Assembly: GCA_027083115.1 (NCBI GenBank)
Contig: JALWQN010000162.1
Coordinates: 1-33,384, forward strand
Length of the DNA: 33,384 bases
Origin: Desulfurococcales archaeon
Lineage (GTDB): Archaea > Thermoproteota > Thermoprotei_A > Sulfolobales > NBVN01
Reading direction: 5' to 3'
The notes below the pieces were generated by a model. It was not told the DNA's origin. It saw only the letters and a list, made by a program, of their open reading frames with translations, and made no database searches. Positions 1-6,657 of the stretch are shown here, in pieces; position 1 is the first letter of the stretch, and every line of letters begins with the position of its first letter. Both the position numbers and the translations under genes were made by a program.

Positions 1-120
1 CACACCAATATACTTAATCACCTGAACTATGCTTAAGCGCTTAACGGGCGGTGGACCTGACTCCTTACTTGCCTCGACCTTAGGCTCCTCCTTAACTTGT
101 TGAGTAACCTCCGCGCCCAC
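1..120 (-). CDS. Partial hypothetical element gene, runs off left edge
   Basis: Minus-strand reading frame that opens at a GTG (118-120) and is still open at the window edge, giving about 40 residues. The N-terminus is rich in Glu, Lys and Pro (MGAEVTQQVKEEPKVEASKE...), followed by a more hydrophobic stretch (LSIVQVIKYIGV). The start is supported by a strong ribosome site, AGGAGGTGAT, 6-7 bases upstream. That site lies inside the end of the preceding gene, with which this frame overlaps by 29 bases, so the two are translationally coupled. It is the last visible gene of the minus-strand operon of the left element. No family is recognised and no function can be given. Confidence 0.55.
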   Translation of the reverse strand, partial: MGAEVTQQVKEEPKVEASKESGPPPVKRLSIVQVIKYIGV

Positions 121-472
121 GGTCTATCACCTCCTTAACTTCTTTAAGAAAGTCAGGCGAGCTGAGAGCTAACTTAATGAGCTCATGCTTGACGACATAT
201 TTCCTAGGGCGCGCTCTCTTAGAGATCCAGACAAGCCCCGCCCTAGCTAGCTGGTTCAGCAACCAACCAAATTCAGTTTTGGCTCCCACGGAGCTGAGGC
301 CATATGCTTCAAGGTCCCTGACCCTAATCGTGGTTTGTTTATTCCATGGTGCTCGCGCGACCCTCTCAAGGATCATTTTTCTAAGTACCTGAAGAAGAAA
401 GGATTCATCAAGGAGGATGGATTCATCAGAAAAAACCAGCCTTTTCGGTTTGGGGGTTGTTATTTCTGTCAT
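92..472 (-). CDS. Small winged-helix-like protein of the left element
   Basis: 126 residues. The middle (about 25-95) reads as a helix-rich winged-helix-like fold: an N-terminal helix (SFLLQVLRKMILERV), a segment ending in the helix pair VGAKTEFGWLLNQLARAGLV, and a basic wing (ISKRARPRKYVV). The C-terminus is a charged helix. This is the usual look of crenarchaeal virus/plasmid DNA-binding proteins, so transcriptional control or DNA maintenance of the element is likely, but this is inferred from pattern only. It lies in the minus-strand run 1065->1, 11 bp after the preceding gene, and overlaps the start of the next one. No close named family is recognised. Confidence 0.65.
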   Translation of the reverse strand: MTEITTPKPKRLVFSDESILLDESFLLQVLRKMILERVARAPWNKQTTIRVRDLEAYGLSSVGAKTEFGWLLNQLARAGLVWISKRARPRKYVVKHELIKLALSSPDFLKEVKEVIDRGRGGYSTS

Positions 473-483
473 TTCGTTCGCCC

Positions 484-765
484 CTAGAACCCAAGAAGGT
501 CATATAGGTCTTCAGAATCGCCTTCATTCTCAGGCTCGTTAAAGTGATGGCGCTCAACTCTACTTAATGCGTCATGAAGGAGCCGAGCGTAACCCACGTT
601 AACCCTATGGACACCTACCAATTCGATCAGGTTCTTGCGGGTTGCCCAACCAACCAATTTAGTGGCTGTGAAGCCCGGTCTTAACTTAACGATAATTATG
701 TATGACGGCCATAAGGTGGCGTCAATCTGATCGCTCGTTTTCTGTGTTGCTGCTTGCGTGGTCAT
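484..765 (-). CDS. Hypothetical protein of the left element
   Basis: 93 residues with no family recognised. The middle has beta-strand-like hydrophobic segments (SYIIIVKLRPGF, NLIELVGVHRV) and the C-terminus is acidic (NEPENEGDSEDLYDLLGF). The ATG start is supported by GGTGAGG just upstream. It follows the 96-residue protein gene by 9 bp and precedes the winged-helix gene by 11 bp, so it is one operon. The right element has a start codon in the matching place after its own homologue of the 96-residue gene (33372, ATGAGTAAG), but the window ends before a comparison is possible. Confidence 0.6.
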   Translation of the reverse strand: MTTQAATQKTSDQIDATLWPSYIIIVKLRPGFTATKLVGWATRKNLIELVGVHRVNVGYARLLHDALSRVERHHFNEPENEGDSEDLYDLLGF

Positions 766-774
766 TCCTCACCG

Positions 775-1065
775 TCACCCGAACAGTGATTCTACGCCTG
801 CCTCAACTGCCTCATCAGCCCCTTCATCCGCGGCCTGATCGCTCGTGAGCTTAGGCTCGACATCAATTACTTCATATGGTGGTAGGTTCTTGTCAAGGTA
901 GGCGGTCACTATTTCAGAGATCAGTTTCTCGGCCGTCGGCTTTATTTCTGAATACCATGCGTCATCAGGCACCAGTGGCTTCAGAATGACCACAATCTCT
1001 TTTATTTTATTGATGTATGGTTCGATTTCCGTTAGGCGGACCTGGTTAGACTTAGACCTATTCAT
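775..1065 (-). CDS. Conserved small element protein (paralogue of 33125-33379)
   Basis: 96 residues. It shares a clear core with the protein at 33125-33379: VRLTEIEPYINKIKEIV / VRLKELEPILNEIKRAI, then LKPLVPDDAW / VKPLITKEEW, IKPTAEKLI / VRPTAEQLL, and AYLDKNLPPYEVI / AYLDAHLPSYEIM. Both have a variable acidic tail, and both are divergent from an AbrB gene across an operator-rich gap. The start context is nearly the same in both: GGTGAAAC/GGTGAAAT followed by AAAATGA. The function is unknown. Conservation and position suggest a core replication, partition or regulatory component of this element family, but that is inference. Confidence 0.75.
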   Translation of the reverse strand: MNRSKSNQVRLTEIEPYINKIKEIVVILKPLVPDDAWYSEIKPTAEKLISEIVTAYLDKNLPPYEVIDVEPKLTSDQAADEGADEAVEAGVESLFG

Positions 1066-1075
1066 TTTGTTTCAC

Positions 1076-1126
1076 CACTAGTTACTAGTTTCAGAATTAA
1101 TAAATATTTCTCACTAGTTACTAGTG
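1076..1126. promoter_or_regulatory. Divergent promoter with two ACTAGTTACTAGT palindromic operators
   Basis: Two identical 13-bp sites, ACTAGT-T-ACTAGT, lie at 1077-1089 and 1113-1125 (the second extends to the 15-bp palindrome CACTAGTTACTAGTG). Their centres are 36 bp apart. Between them is an A/T-rich TATA-like stretch (TTAATAAATATTT, 1098-1109) usable in either direction. They sit between the AbrB gene (plus) and the 96-residue gene (minus). The likely reading is autoregulation by the AbrB protein. The right element has the same layout with a different operator sequence. Confidence 0.7.
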
Positions 1127-1175
1127 TTATAGAGTTTTTTAAACTAGAAGAAAAGAATATAGTAGGTAAGTTAAA

Positions 1176-1406
1176 ATGGCGGGGAAACGAATTATTAAGA
1201 CCGTGCGCGTCACTAAGAAGCGGGCGGCCTACGTTTATAAGCCGAGCGGTAAGGTCACCATATCCGAGAGTTATTCGGTCTCGATCCCTAAGCCAATAGC
1301 TGAGGAATACGGTATTAAGGGGGGAGAAACACTTAACGTTACTGTCGCGGAAGTCAATATCGAGGGAAGAAAGGTTAAGGCCATCATCTACTATAGGCCT
1401 TCCTAA
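1176..1406 (+). CDS. AbrB/SpoVT-type (swapped-hairpin) DNA-binding regulator
   Basis: 76 residues. The core around residues 24-60 is a swapped-hairpin AbrB fold: SGKVTISESYSVSIPKPIAEE, then YGIKGGETLNVTV (the 'G..GD/E.l.v' turn), ending in a beta strand VKAIIYYRP. The N-terminus is very basic (GKRIIKTVRVTKKR), which suits DNA binding. It is homologous to the protein at 32787-33008 (shared IPK.(I/L)AEE, GKRVKG/GRKVKA and F/YYKP/RP). It is divergent from the 96-residue gene across paired palindromes, so it is probably a repressor of both. A minus-strand frame covering this gene (1062-1466) was discarded because this frame has the family match. Confidence 0.8.
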   Translation: MAGKRIIKTVRVTKKRAAYVYKPSGKVTISESYSVSIPKPIAEEYGIKGGETLNVTVAEVNIEGRKVKAIIYYRPS

Positions 1407-1478
1407 GAGTTTTTGAATCCTGGAGCGATATTTTTCTCGATCAGTCCCAACCAACCTATCATTCACCTCTTTCTTTCT

Positions 1479-2624
1479 TTATTTTCTTCTCACACCCCTC
1501 AGGACCTCGAATAGCACGAGGAAGACTTCAGGAGCAAAAACCGCGATTATTATTAGGCCCGCAAGCAGTGTAAGGAACCAGGTGAATGGATTAGTGAGGA
1601 CGTTATGCACTAAGTTATTTACTGTGTCAGTAAGCCATCCTCCGAGCGGGTTCGGTGTCCTGTTGTAGTGCTCGGGCAGTTGCTGAATGTCCTTAACAAT
1701 CCACTCACCAACCACGAATGTGTGGACGTCAAAACCGTAGGTTATTATGTCTCCCTGGACCTTCGGAGGTATTGCTAGGCCGTTAACGTTCGCCCCAAAA
1801 TTAAATAATGAAATATGCACGTATGCTTCCTTCCTGAAGACTTCGGGATTAAGTATTGCGCCCTTATACCGAAGTATTTGCTTCTCCCCCTCGAACTTCT
1901 GTCCGCCCTCAATAGGTAGGTTAGTGTAGAGCGCCAGTATGGAGTTAGTTGATTCAGGATACACATCAACACTCGAGGGATCCATTGAAGTAACCTTAAT
2001 GTTGGTAAGAATTACCTTAGCAATCCCGAAATAAACGTTAGTCGCATTATTGAAGTACCACATATTATTCATGCTTATCTTGAACCACACTTCAGTATTG
2101 TGGTACCTCACTGGATTAAGGGAGAAAACGCCAAGAGTATAATATTCGGCATTACTGTCGCCACCATACTCTATGCTGACGAACCATTTGAGGACCCACT
2201 CCTCCATAACGTACTGATGGATTCTTCCATTACTGTCGTTAACCCTCCATTCATAGGTTCTTATCGGGTTCTTCATGTACTGAAGACCATTAACCCATTC
2301 CTTAGGCACCCAATCAGGCACGCTAAGTAGATTGCTTGATGAAGGCACAAAAATCGAGGTCATTTCGCCCTCTAAATTACCCATGCCATCACTAGGGCCG
2401 TCAGGATCGAAAGCTAATGAAGTATCGAACCTACATAAGGAACCCCCGTGGCAGTCACCCTGAGTATACCATTGATTATTGTAGTATACTGCAGCAAACG
2501 AGGGCTTAGGCCCCTGATAAGTTGTAGGCATAAATGAAAGAGGCAGGCCCCCGAGGCCCGCCAACACTACCGCAGCAACTGCAGCAATAACGATAACCTT
2601 AATGAGGCTTTGATTTTGCATCAT
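1479..2624 (-). CDS. Large membrane-anchored surface/structural protein candidate
   Basis: 381 residues from the chosen ATG at 2624, which has GGAGGGTGTTG immediately upstream; an alternative ATG at 2648 lacks this. An N-terminal hydrophobic segment (residues about 6-28, IKVIVIAAVAAVVLAGLGGL) could be a signal peptide or anchor. A long polar, aromatic-rich ectodomain with a small Cys pair (GDCHGGSLC) and a few N-x-S/T sites follows. The C-terminus is a hydrophobic helix (FLTLLAGLIIIAVFAPEVF) ending in a basic tail (RGVRRK). This architecture suits a virion or cell-surface protein of an archaeal element. No family is recognised. It overlaps the upstream AbrB-like gene by 26 bases, so it is translationally coupled. 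Confidence 0.7.
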   Translation of the reverse strand: MMQNQSLIKVIVIAAVAAVVLAGLGGLPLSFMPTTYQGPKPSFAAVYYNNQWYTQGDCHGGSLCRFDTSLAFDPDGPSDGMGNLEGEMTSIFVPSSSNLLSVPDWVPKEWVNGLQYMKNPIRTYEWRVNDSNGRIHQYVMEEWVLKWFVSIEYGGDSNAEYYTLGVFSLNPVRYHNTEVWFKISMNNMWYFNNATNVYFGIAKVILTNIKVTSMDPSSVDVYPESTNSILALYTNLPIEGGQKFEGEKQILRYKGAILNPEVFRKEAYVHISLFNFGANVNGLAIPPKVQGDIITYGFDVHTFVVGEWIVKDIQQLPEHYNRTPNPLGGWLTDTVNNLVHNVLTNPFTWFLTLLAGLIIIAVFAPEVFLVLFEVLRGVRRK

Positions 2625-2784
2625 CAACACCCTCCAGAACCTTAACAATCAGTATGACTTTCCTACCTACAAGGCCCCTGAAATCTCTCCCTAAGTAAAC
2701 TATGGGCACGTGCCCTGCTTCGCTTACCTTTCGCGGGCCTACCACAAACTCACCAATTATTTTAGGGAAGGATTGCACGTTCAT
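2599..2784 (-). CDS. Second AbrB-like small protein (paralogue of 32489-32697)
   Basis: 61 residues. The pattern FVVGPRKVSEAGHVPIVYLGRDF followed by GRKVILIVKVLEG is a short swapped-hairpin (AbrB/SpoVT) core. It is clearly related to the frame at 32489-32697, which has FKVGPRKITRVGGTPAVYLPREF and GMKALITIEILNE. It is transcribed on the minus strand away from a strongly palindromic gap (2839-2860) and overlaps the start of the large membrane-protein gene. It probably binds DNA and controls that operon; this is inferred from fold and position. Confidence 0.7.
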   Translation of the reverse strand: MNVQSFPKIIGEFVVGPRKVSEAGHVPIVYLGRDFRGLVGRKVILIVKVLEGVDDAKSKPH

Positions 2785-2818
2785 TACCGAAGAAGGGGGC
2801 GTAACGAAATCTTTTAAC

Positions 2819-2875
2819 TATGTTCAAAATGTTTAAGTTATGTTAAAACATAGTTTAAACAAACTACTTAATGAA
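2819..2875. promoter_or_regulatory. Palindrome-rich promoter region upstream of the second AbrB-like gene
   Basis: Contains TATGTT-AA-AACATA (2839-2852), the perfect 8-mer GTTTAAAC (2853-2860), and further half-sites: ATGTT before it at 2820-2824 and ATGTTTAA at 2829-2836. The repeated half-site (A/T)TGTT(T/A)AA lies directly upstream of the AbrB-like gene at 2599-2784. A separate operator for that regulator is likely. This is read from sequence; binding is inferred. Confidence 0.55.
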
Positions 2876-2890
2876 AAAGATTGATTTCCT

Positions 2891-3025
2891 TTAGTCCCAC
2901 CAGTGTTTTCTTTCTTTCTGCCTCCATAGTTGGGGTACTGTCTTCCTCTTATTCCTTATATATATTATTAGCATAATCAGTAAGGCAGCAATAACTATTA
3001 TGGCCGTGATTACCTTATCGCTCAT
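2891..3025 (-). CDS. 44-residue single-pass membrane peptide
   Basis: A short minus-strand gene: ATG at 3025-3023, stop TAA at 2893-2891. The protein begins MSDKVITAIIVIAALLIMLI and ends in a basic, Trp-rich cytosolic-type tail (RNKRKTVPQLWRQKERKHWWD). Residues about 5-23 form a clear membrane span. Its ATG overlaps the integrase stop as ATGA, a classical coupled junction, which is the main reason to believe it. The positive-inside rule puts the C-terminus inside the cell. Function unknown; tiny membrane peptides next to integrases are common in archaeal elements. Confidence 0.6.
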   Translation of the reverse strand: MSDKVITAIIVIAALLIMLIIYIRNKRKTVPQLWRQKERKHWWD

Positions 3026-3768
3026 TCCTTCATCCACCCCCTCAACCAATCAATATATTTTGGGTACTGCTGTAGCGCTAGAGCATATAGGTTTAGGTAG
3101 TGTTTGCTTAGTATGCTTCGGGGGGTCCTGCCCTGCATGAAGTCAATCACCTCGGAGGGGATACCGAGTGAAGCCATTCTTGTAGCCACCCACTTCCTGA
3201 TGTACTTAGGCCTAACGATATCGTGTATTCTAGCAAGCCTTGACGCGTGGTCCTCACTTAACTTAATCCGCTTCAGGACCGAAGCATGGAATACGTAGAA
3301 GGACTTCTTGCTCTTAGTTATCTTACCTAAGTCATAGACGTAGAAACCGCCTGACTGCTGCTTATCCTTACTCACATCATAATTATTCAGCACCTGAAGG
3401 ACCTCAGTAAGCCTAGATCCTGACTCAATAAGCAACCTATACGTAAGGCATAATGCCTCAGAATAACCGCATGCTTCCCTAAGCGATTCCCTAACCTCAT
3501 CACTTGATGGGATGCTTAAGTCAATGCCTGACCGCCTGCCCTTAGGCAGTCCTGAAGGGTCCCACCCCCTAAACCTATAATATAGTCTGTATGCCTTAAT
3601 GCTGTGGTCATTACTCGGGTTAAGTGGCTTCCTGAGGTAGTTCGCCCTATCCCTACACGTCTGCTCCGTGTTCCCTAACTCATCAATGCACCAGTTATAG
3701 AACATTACAACCAGGTTTTCAGGGGGTATCTCGGCCTTTGGGTTGTAACTTCCTGCGTGAGGATTCAC
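3022..3768 (-). CDS. int: SSV-type tyrosine integrase (probable C-terminal fragment of a partitioned gene)
   Basis: 248 residues of archaeal tyrosine recombinase (archaeal phage integrase family). Visible catalytic residues are R119 (ESGSRLTEVL), a Lys-rich beta hairpin near 152-155 (TKSKK), K188-x-x-R191 (PKYIRKW) and Y224 (SKHYLNL). The K-x-x-R motif and its 33-residue distance to Tyr match SSV1 Int as I recall it. SSV1 Int is about 335 residues, so this is short at the N-terminus. The called start, GTG at 3768, lies inside the palindrome TTCACGCGTGAA, and the frame stays open upstream through the whole tRNA-Val 5' half. This is what is expected when attP lies inside int and integration cuts the gene into int(N) and int(C). 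The int(N) part would be beyond the left edge. Confidence 0.85.
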   Translation of the reverse strand: MNPHAGSYNPKAEIPPENLVVMFYNWCIDELGNTEQTCRDRANYLRKPLNPSNDHSIKAYRLYYRFRGWDPSGLPKGRRSGIDLSIPSSDEVRESLREACGYSEALCLTYRLLIESGSRLTEVLQVLNNYDVSKDKQQSGGFYVYDLGKITKSKKSFYVFHASVLKRIKLSEDHASRLARIHDIVRPKYIRKWVATRMASLGIPSEVIDFMQGRTPRSILSKHYLNLYALALQQYPKYIDWLRGWMKE

Positions 3769-3775
3769 GCGTGAA
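3762..3775 (-). other. Junction motif beside the tRNA half (possible att arm or trans-splicing stem)
   Basis: On the minus strand this reads TTCACGCGTGAATC, containing the perfect 12-bp palindrome TTCACGCGTGAA (3764-3775). It begins 6 bp after the tRNA anticodon loop. A near-copy, TTAACGCGTGATTC (12 of 14 bases), lies on the plus strand at 30786-30799, also exactly 6 bp from the anticodon loop of the other tRNA half. Its place between tRNA half and integrase suggests an integrase arm site or element end. Confidence 0.5.
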
Positions 3776-3781
3776 CTTGAA

Positions 3782-3821
3782 GCGTGAGGGCGGCGTCCTA
3801 ACCGGGCTAGACGACGGGCCC
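3782..3821 (-). tRNA. tRNA-Val 5' half (CAC loop), interrupted at the anticodon loop
   Basis: Minus strand. It has acceptor GGGCCCG (3821-3815), TC, D-stem GTCT/GGAC around AGCCCGGTTA, G26, anticodon stem CCGCC (3793-3789) and loop CTCACGC with U33 and anticodon CAC. No matching 3' strand (GGCGG...) follows; instead there is TTCAAG, a palindrome and the integrase. The acceptor and anticodon stems would pair perfectly with the 3' half at 30735-30779. A TATA-like CTTAAAAACC lies about 24 bp upstream, overlapping the end of hjc, so it may still be transcribed. It is either the chromosomal remnant left by an element whose attP carries the 5' half, or a real 5' half of a trans-spliced tRNA. Confidence 0.75.
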
Positions 3822-3846
3822 CTAAATTGGTTTTTGAAGCCGGTTT

Positions 3847-4311
3847 TTAAGTGTTGGTTTGATTCCTCATGAATTTTTCCAGGTCCTTTATTAGGCCTAG
3901 GTCTGAAAGGACTCCCGGCAGTCCTGGGGCCCCCTCTATTTGTTCCTTAGTTACTCTGTATCTTCCTGCTTTTGTCTGTGTGAGTTCTTCTGCCTTAATG
4001 AATTTCCACCCTTTCCTAGGGATTTTCACGGCTATGTAGCTTATTCCTCCTGCTCTTTCCGCAAACGTCCTCAGCTTCTTTATTTGCTCGTTCTCCAAGT
4101 ATATTGGGCCGGTCTTCTTCCTTGATTTGACCTCGAACACGGCTACTTTGCCGTTCTTTATCGCGACAATGTCTGGGTAGTCTGCCTTCCTTATTTTTGC
4201 CCCGCTTGCTGGTGCACGCATTACTGCGAAACCCAGCCTCCATAATGTGGTAACTAATTCTCTCTCTGCCCTGTAGCCTCTCTGCCTTGATCTCTTTCCT
4301 GAGGAACTCAA
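3847..4311 (-). CDS. hjc: Holliday junction resolvase Hjc
   Basis: 154 residues. The N-terminal nuclease domain has the archaeal Hjc pattern: E16 (GYRAERELV), Ser/Gly loop (RAPASGAKI), D47 (ADYPDIVA) and the E60-x-K62 pair (VAVFEVKSRKK), all parts of the PD-(D/E)XK metal site that cuts four-way junctions during recombination. The C-terminus (about 110-154) is an extra basic/helical extension. The start is a TTG preceded by a GGGG stretch. It is the first chromosomal gene next to the left element and reads toward the tRNA half, whose TATA box overlaps its stop. Confidence 0.9.
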   Translation of the reverse strand: MSSSGKRSRQRGYRAERELVTTLWRLGFAVMRAPASGAKIRKADYPDIVAIKNGKVAVFEVKSRKKTGPIYLENEQIKKLRTFAERAGGISYIAVKIPRKGWKFIKAEELTQTKAGRYRVTKEQIEGAPGLPGVLSDLGLIKDLEKFMRNQTNT

Positions 4312-4419
4312 ACCCCTAGCCCCTTCCCTATTATTGGTGGCTTTAGTGGCTTTTAATTGGTTTTTAACTGTATTAAAGAGTTTATTACTCCCTCAACTCA
4401 CTATTCAGTGGTGGAGTGT

Positions 4420-5214
4420 GTGAATATATTCGAGATTTCATTGCTGTTCATCATTATAGTTATTGTTCTCCCCATACTTGCGGCAGCAATCAAGATCGTT
4501 AAGGAGTACGAGAGGGCAGTGATATTTAGGTTAGGTAGGTTATTGGGTGCTAAGGGACCCGGCCTCTTCTTCATAATACCCTTCGTTGATTCGTTCATGA
4601 AGATAGACTTACGTGTAGTTACTGTTGACGTACCTAAGCAGGACATAATCACTAAGGATAATGTGAGCGTAAGCGTTGATGCCGTAGTTTACTATAGGGT
4701 TGTGGACCCGATCTCCGCGGTGATTAAGGTAGCTAACTACAACTACGCAATAACCATGCTTGGACAGACTGTTCTTAGGGATGTTGTGGGTCAGGCAGAG
4801 CTTGATGACTTGCTTCAGAGGAGAGAAGACATAAACAAGAAAATACAGTCAATTCTTGACGAAATAACGATGCCTTGGGGCATTAAGGTGGTTTCAGTAA
4901 CCATTAAGTCCGTTGAGTTACCTGAGAACATGACTAGAGCAATGGCTAAGCAGGCTGAGGCAGAGCGCTGGAGGAGAGCAAGGATTATTGAGGCTGAGGG
5001 TGAGAGGCAGGCAGCCGACAGGTTAGGTGAGGCAGCACTCGTGTACGAGAAGCATCCTGCCGCAATGAGGTTAAGGGAGCTCCAAACCTTAGTTGAGATA
5101 GCTAGGGAGAAGTCCTTAGTTGTCGTGACTGAGAAAGGATCCTCAATAATTGGTGAGACAGCGGCAGTAACTAAAGAAATAAGCGAGAAGATTAAGAAGG
5201 GCGGAGAAAGTTAA
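4420..5214 (+). CDS. SPFH/band 7 (stomatin-like) membrane protein
   Basis: About 264 residues from GTG 4420, which has GGTGGAG upstream; the frame is open further upstream to 4357. One N-terminal membrane helix (ISLLFIIIVIVLPILAAAI) is followed by the SPFH domain (KEYERAVIFRLGRL, GPGLFFIIPFVDS, VDVPKQDIITKDNVSVSVDAVVYY) and a long Glu/Arg/Ala-rich coiled coil (MAKQAEAERWRRARIIEAEGE). Such stomatins form ring-like oligomers in the membrane and pair with NfeD proteases, and the NfeD gene follows directly, 33 bp downstream. It is probably the p-stomatin/NfeD membrane quality-control pair seen in many archaea. Confidence 0.9.
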   Translation: MNIFEISLLFIIIVIVLPILAAAIKIVKEYERAVIFRLGRLLGAKGPGLFFIIPFVDSFMKIDLRVVTVDVPKQDIITKDNVSVSVDAVVYYRVVDPISAVIKVANYNYAITMLGQTVLRDVVGQAELDDLLQRREDINKKIQSILDEITMPWGIKVVSVTIKSVELPENMTRAMAKQAEAERWRRARIIEAEGERQAADRLGEAALVYEKHPAAMRLRELQTLVEIAREKSLVVVTEKGSSIIGETAAVTKEISEKIKKGGES

Positions 5215-5247
5215 TTTTTAAAGATAAGTCAATTAAGGGATTAATTA

Positions 5248-6639
5248 ATGCTTAAGGCCTCAGCAAGAGCTAAGGAGGTTGCGGAGGTCATTACCCTCAC
5301 AATATTAGTTGTGTCGCTCCTTCAGACAGCCTACGGGGTCATCGCTCAACCCCCAGTAAGTTATGGTGGTGAAGTAATTCATTCAGCAATATCCGTTCGT
5401 ATAGCGCCCCCATGGGACACGATAGACGATGGCGTTAAGGAGTGCGTGCTGAACGCGTTAAGCCTTGCGGAATCAAGGAATGAGGCCTTAATAGTGGAGA
5501 TAAATAGTTATGGGGGCCTTCTTGCTGCAGGCTTCGCCATAGGTGACGCTTTCGCCTCATCTAAGGTCCCAGTAATAGCTTACGTCTACAGCGGGAACGC
5601 CTTCAGCGCAGCAACCCTAATCATGCTTCCAGCTAACGTGATTGCTGTCTCACCTAACGCGGTAATTGGGGACATGCAGCCTGTGGAGTACAACCCAATG
5701 ACCGGGCAAGTAACCTACGTTAACGCATCAAAAATAATTAATGCCGTAGTCACTAAGGCAGACTCCTACGCTAAATTAAGGGGCAGGAACATTACTTTGG
5801 TTGAGGAGTTCGTCAGGAACGCTAAAGCAATAACCGCTGATAAGGCAGTTAAGTGGCATGTTGCTGACTTCATAGCTACGGACACGAACGACTTACTTAA
5901 TAAGCTCAAGGGCCGGGAAGTAAGGACCTCCTCAGGCAACTACACCCTAGAAATAACTGAAGTTACACCTTACCACTGCAGCCTCAGGTCAAGAACAATC
6001 TCTGTTTTCGAGAACCCCATAGTGTCGAGCATAATGATGACCATAGGTGTTTTAGGTACCCTATTCGCTTTACTCTCAGGTAAGTTGCCTGTCTTACCAC
6101 TAGCCCTCCTATTCCTCCTGTTAGGGATTCTTGGTTCGGGCTTCAGCCCTAACTTAATGGCTCTAGCCTTCCTGACTTTGGGCGCAATACTTCTTTTCGT
6201 TGAGTTATTCATAACTCCTGGCTTCGGGATATTAGGTGTTTCAGGAATTACGCTAATAGCTTTAGGCATAGCCCTATCCCCGGTAACTATTCCTGTAGGG
6301 ACAAGCCCTCCGCCAGGCTACGTAAGTAACTTAAGGGTTATTGCCTTAACCATCGGTGGTTTCTTAGGTGCTTTCACTGGCTTCGTCCTTTACAAGATTA
6401 TTGAGGCAAAAAGAAGTAAGCCGAAGCCCTTCACCCCTGTCGGGGTTGTGGGTGTCGCGGTCGATGAAATAGCTCCCGAAAGGCCTGGCTTCATTAAGGT
6501 TGGGGGGGAGTACTGGAAGGCAGTGTCTGATGAGGTGATTAAGCCAGGCACTAAGGTCAAGATATTATCTCTTGAGGGCACTCACCTGAGGGTTAAGGCC
6601 TTAAGTGAGGAGAAAGATTCATCCTTCCCGAAACAGTAA
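5248..6639 (+). CDS. NfeD-family membrane serine protease (STOPP, ClpP-like)
   Basis: 463 residues, full-length NfeD1b type. An N-terminal signal/anchor (VITLTILVVSLLQTAYGVIA) precedes a ClpP-class protease domain, with the glycine-rich oxyanion strand INSYGGLLAAG (86-96) and candidate nucleophile S120 in SGNAFSAAT. K170 or K176 is the probable Lys partner of the Ser-Lys dyad. Four to five membrane helices follow (about 255-390), then a C-terminal OB-fold NfeD domain (GVVGVAVDEI...GGEYWKAVSDEVIKPGTKV). Archaeal homologues cleave hydrophobic segments of stomatin C-termini, which suits the upstream partner gene. Same operon, same strand. Confidence 0.9.
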   Translation: MLKASARAKEVAEVITLTILVVSLLQTAYGVIAQPPVSYGGEVIHSAISVRIAPPWDTIDDGVKECVLNALSLAESRNEALIVEINSYGGLLAAGFAIGDAFASSKVPVIAYVYSGNAFSAATLIMLPANVIAVSPNAVIGDMQPVEYNPMTGQVTYVNASKIINAVVTKADSYAKLRGRNITLVEEFVRNAKAITADKAVKWHVADFIATDTNDLLNKLKGREVRTSSGNYTLEITEVTPYHCSLRSRTISVFENPIVSSIMMTIGVLGTLFALLSGKLPVLPLALLFLLLGILGSGFSPNLMALAFLTLGAILLFVELFITPGFGILGVSGITLIALGIALSPVTIPVGTSPPPGYVSNLRVIALTIGGFLGAFTGFVLYKIIEAKRSKPKPFTPVGVVGVAVDEIAPERPGFIKVGGEYWKAVSDEVIKPGTKVKILSLEGTHLRVKALSEEKDSSFPKQ

Positions 6640-6657
6640 GTTATTTAGGGGAGGAGC

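Noticed and set aside
1062..1466. 134-codon minus-strand frame opposite the AbrB gene
   Set aside because: The plus-strand frame has the AbrB family pattern and a paralogue at 32787-33008; this frame also runs through the operator region.
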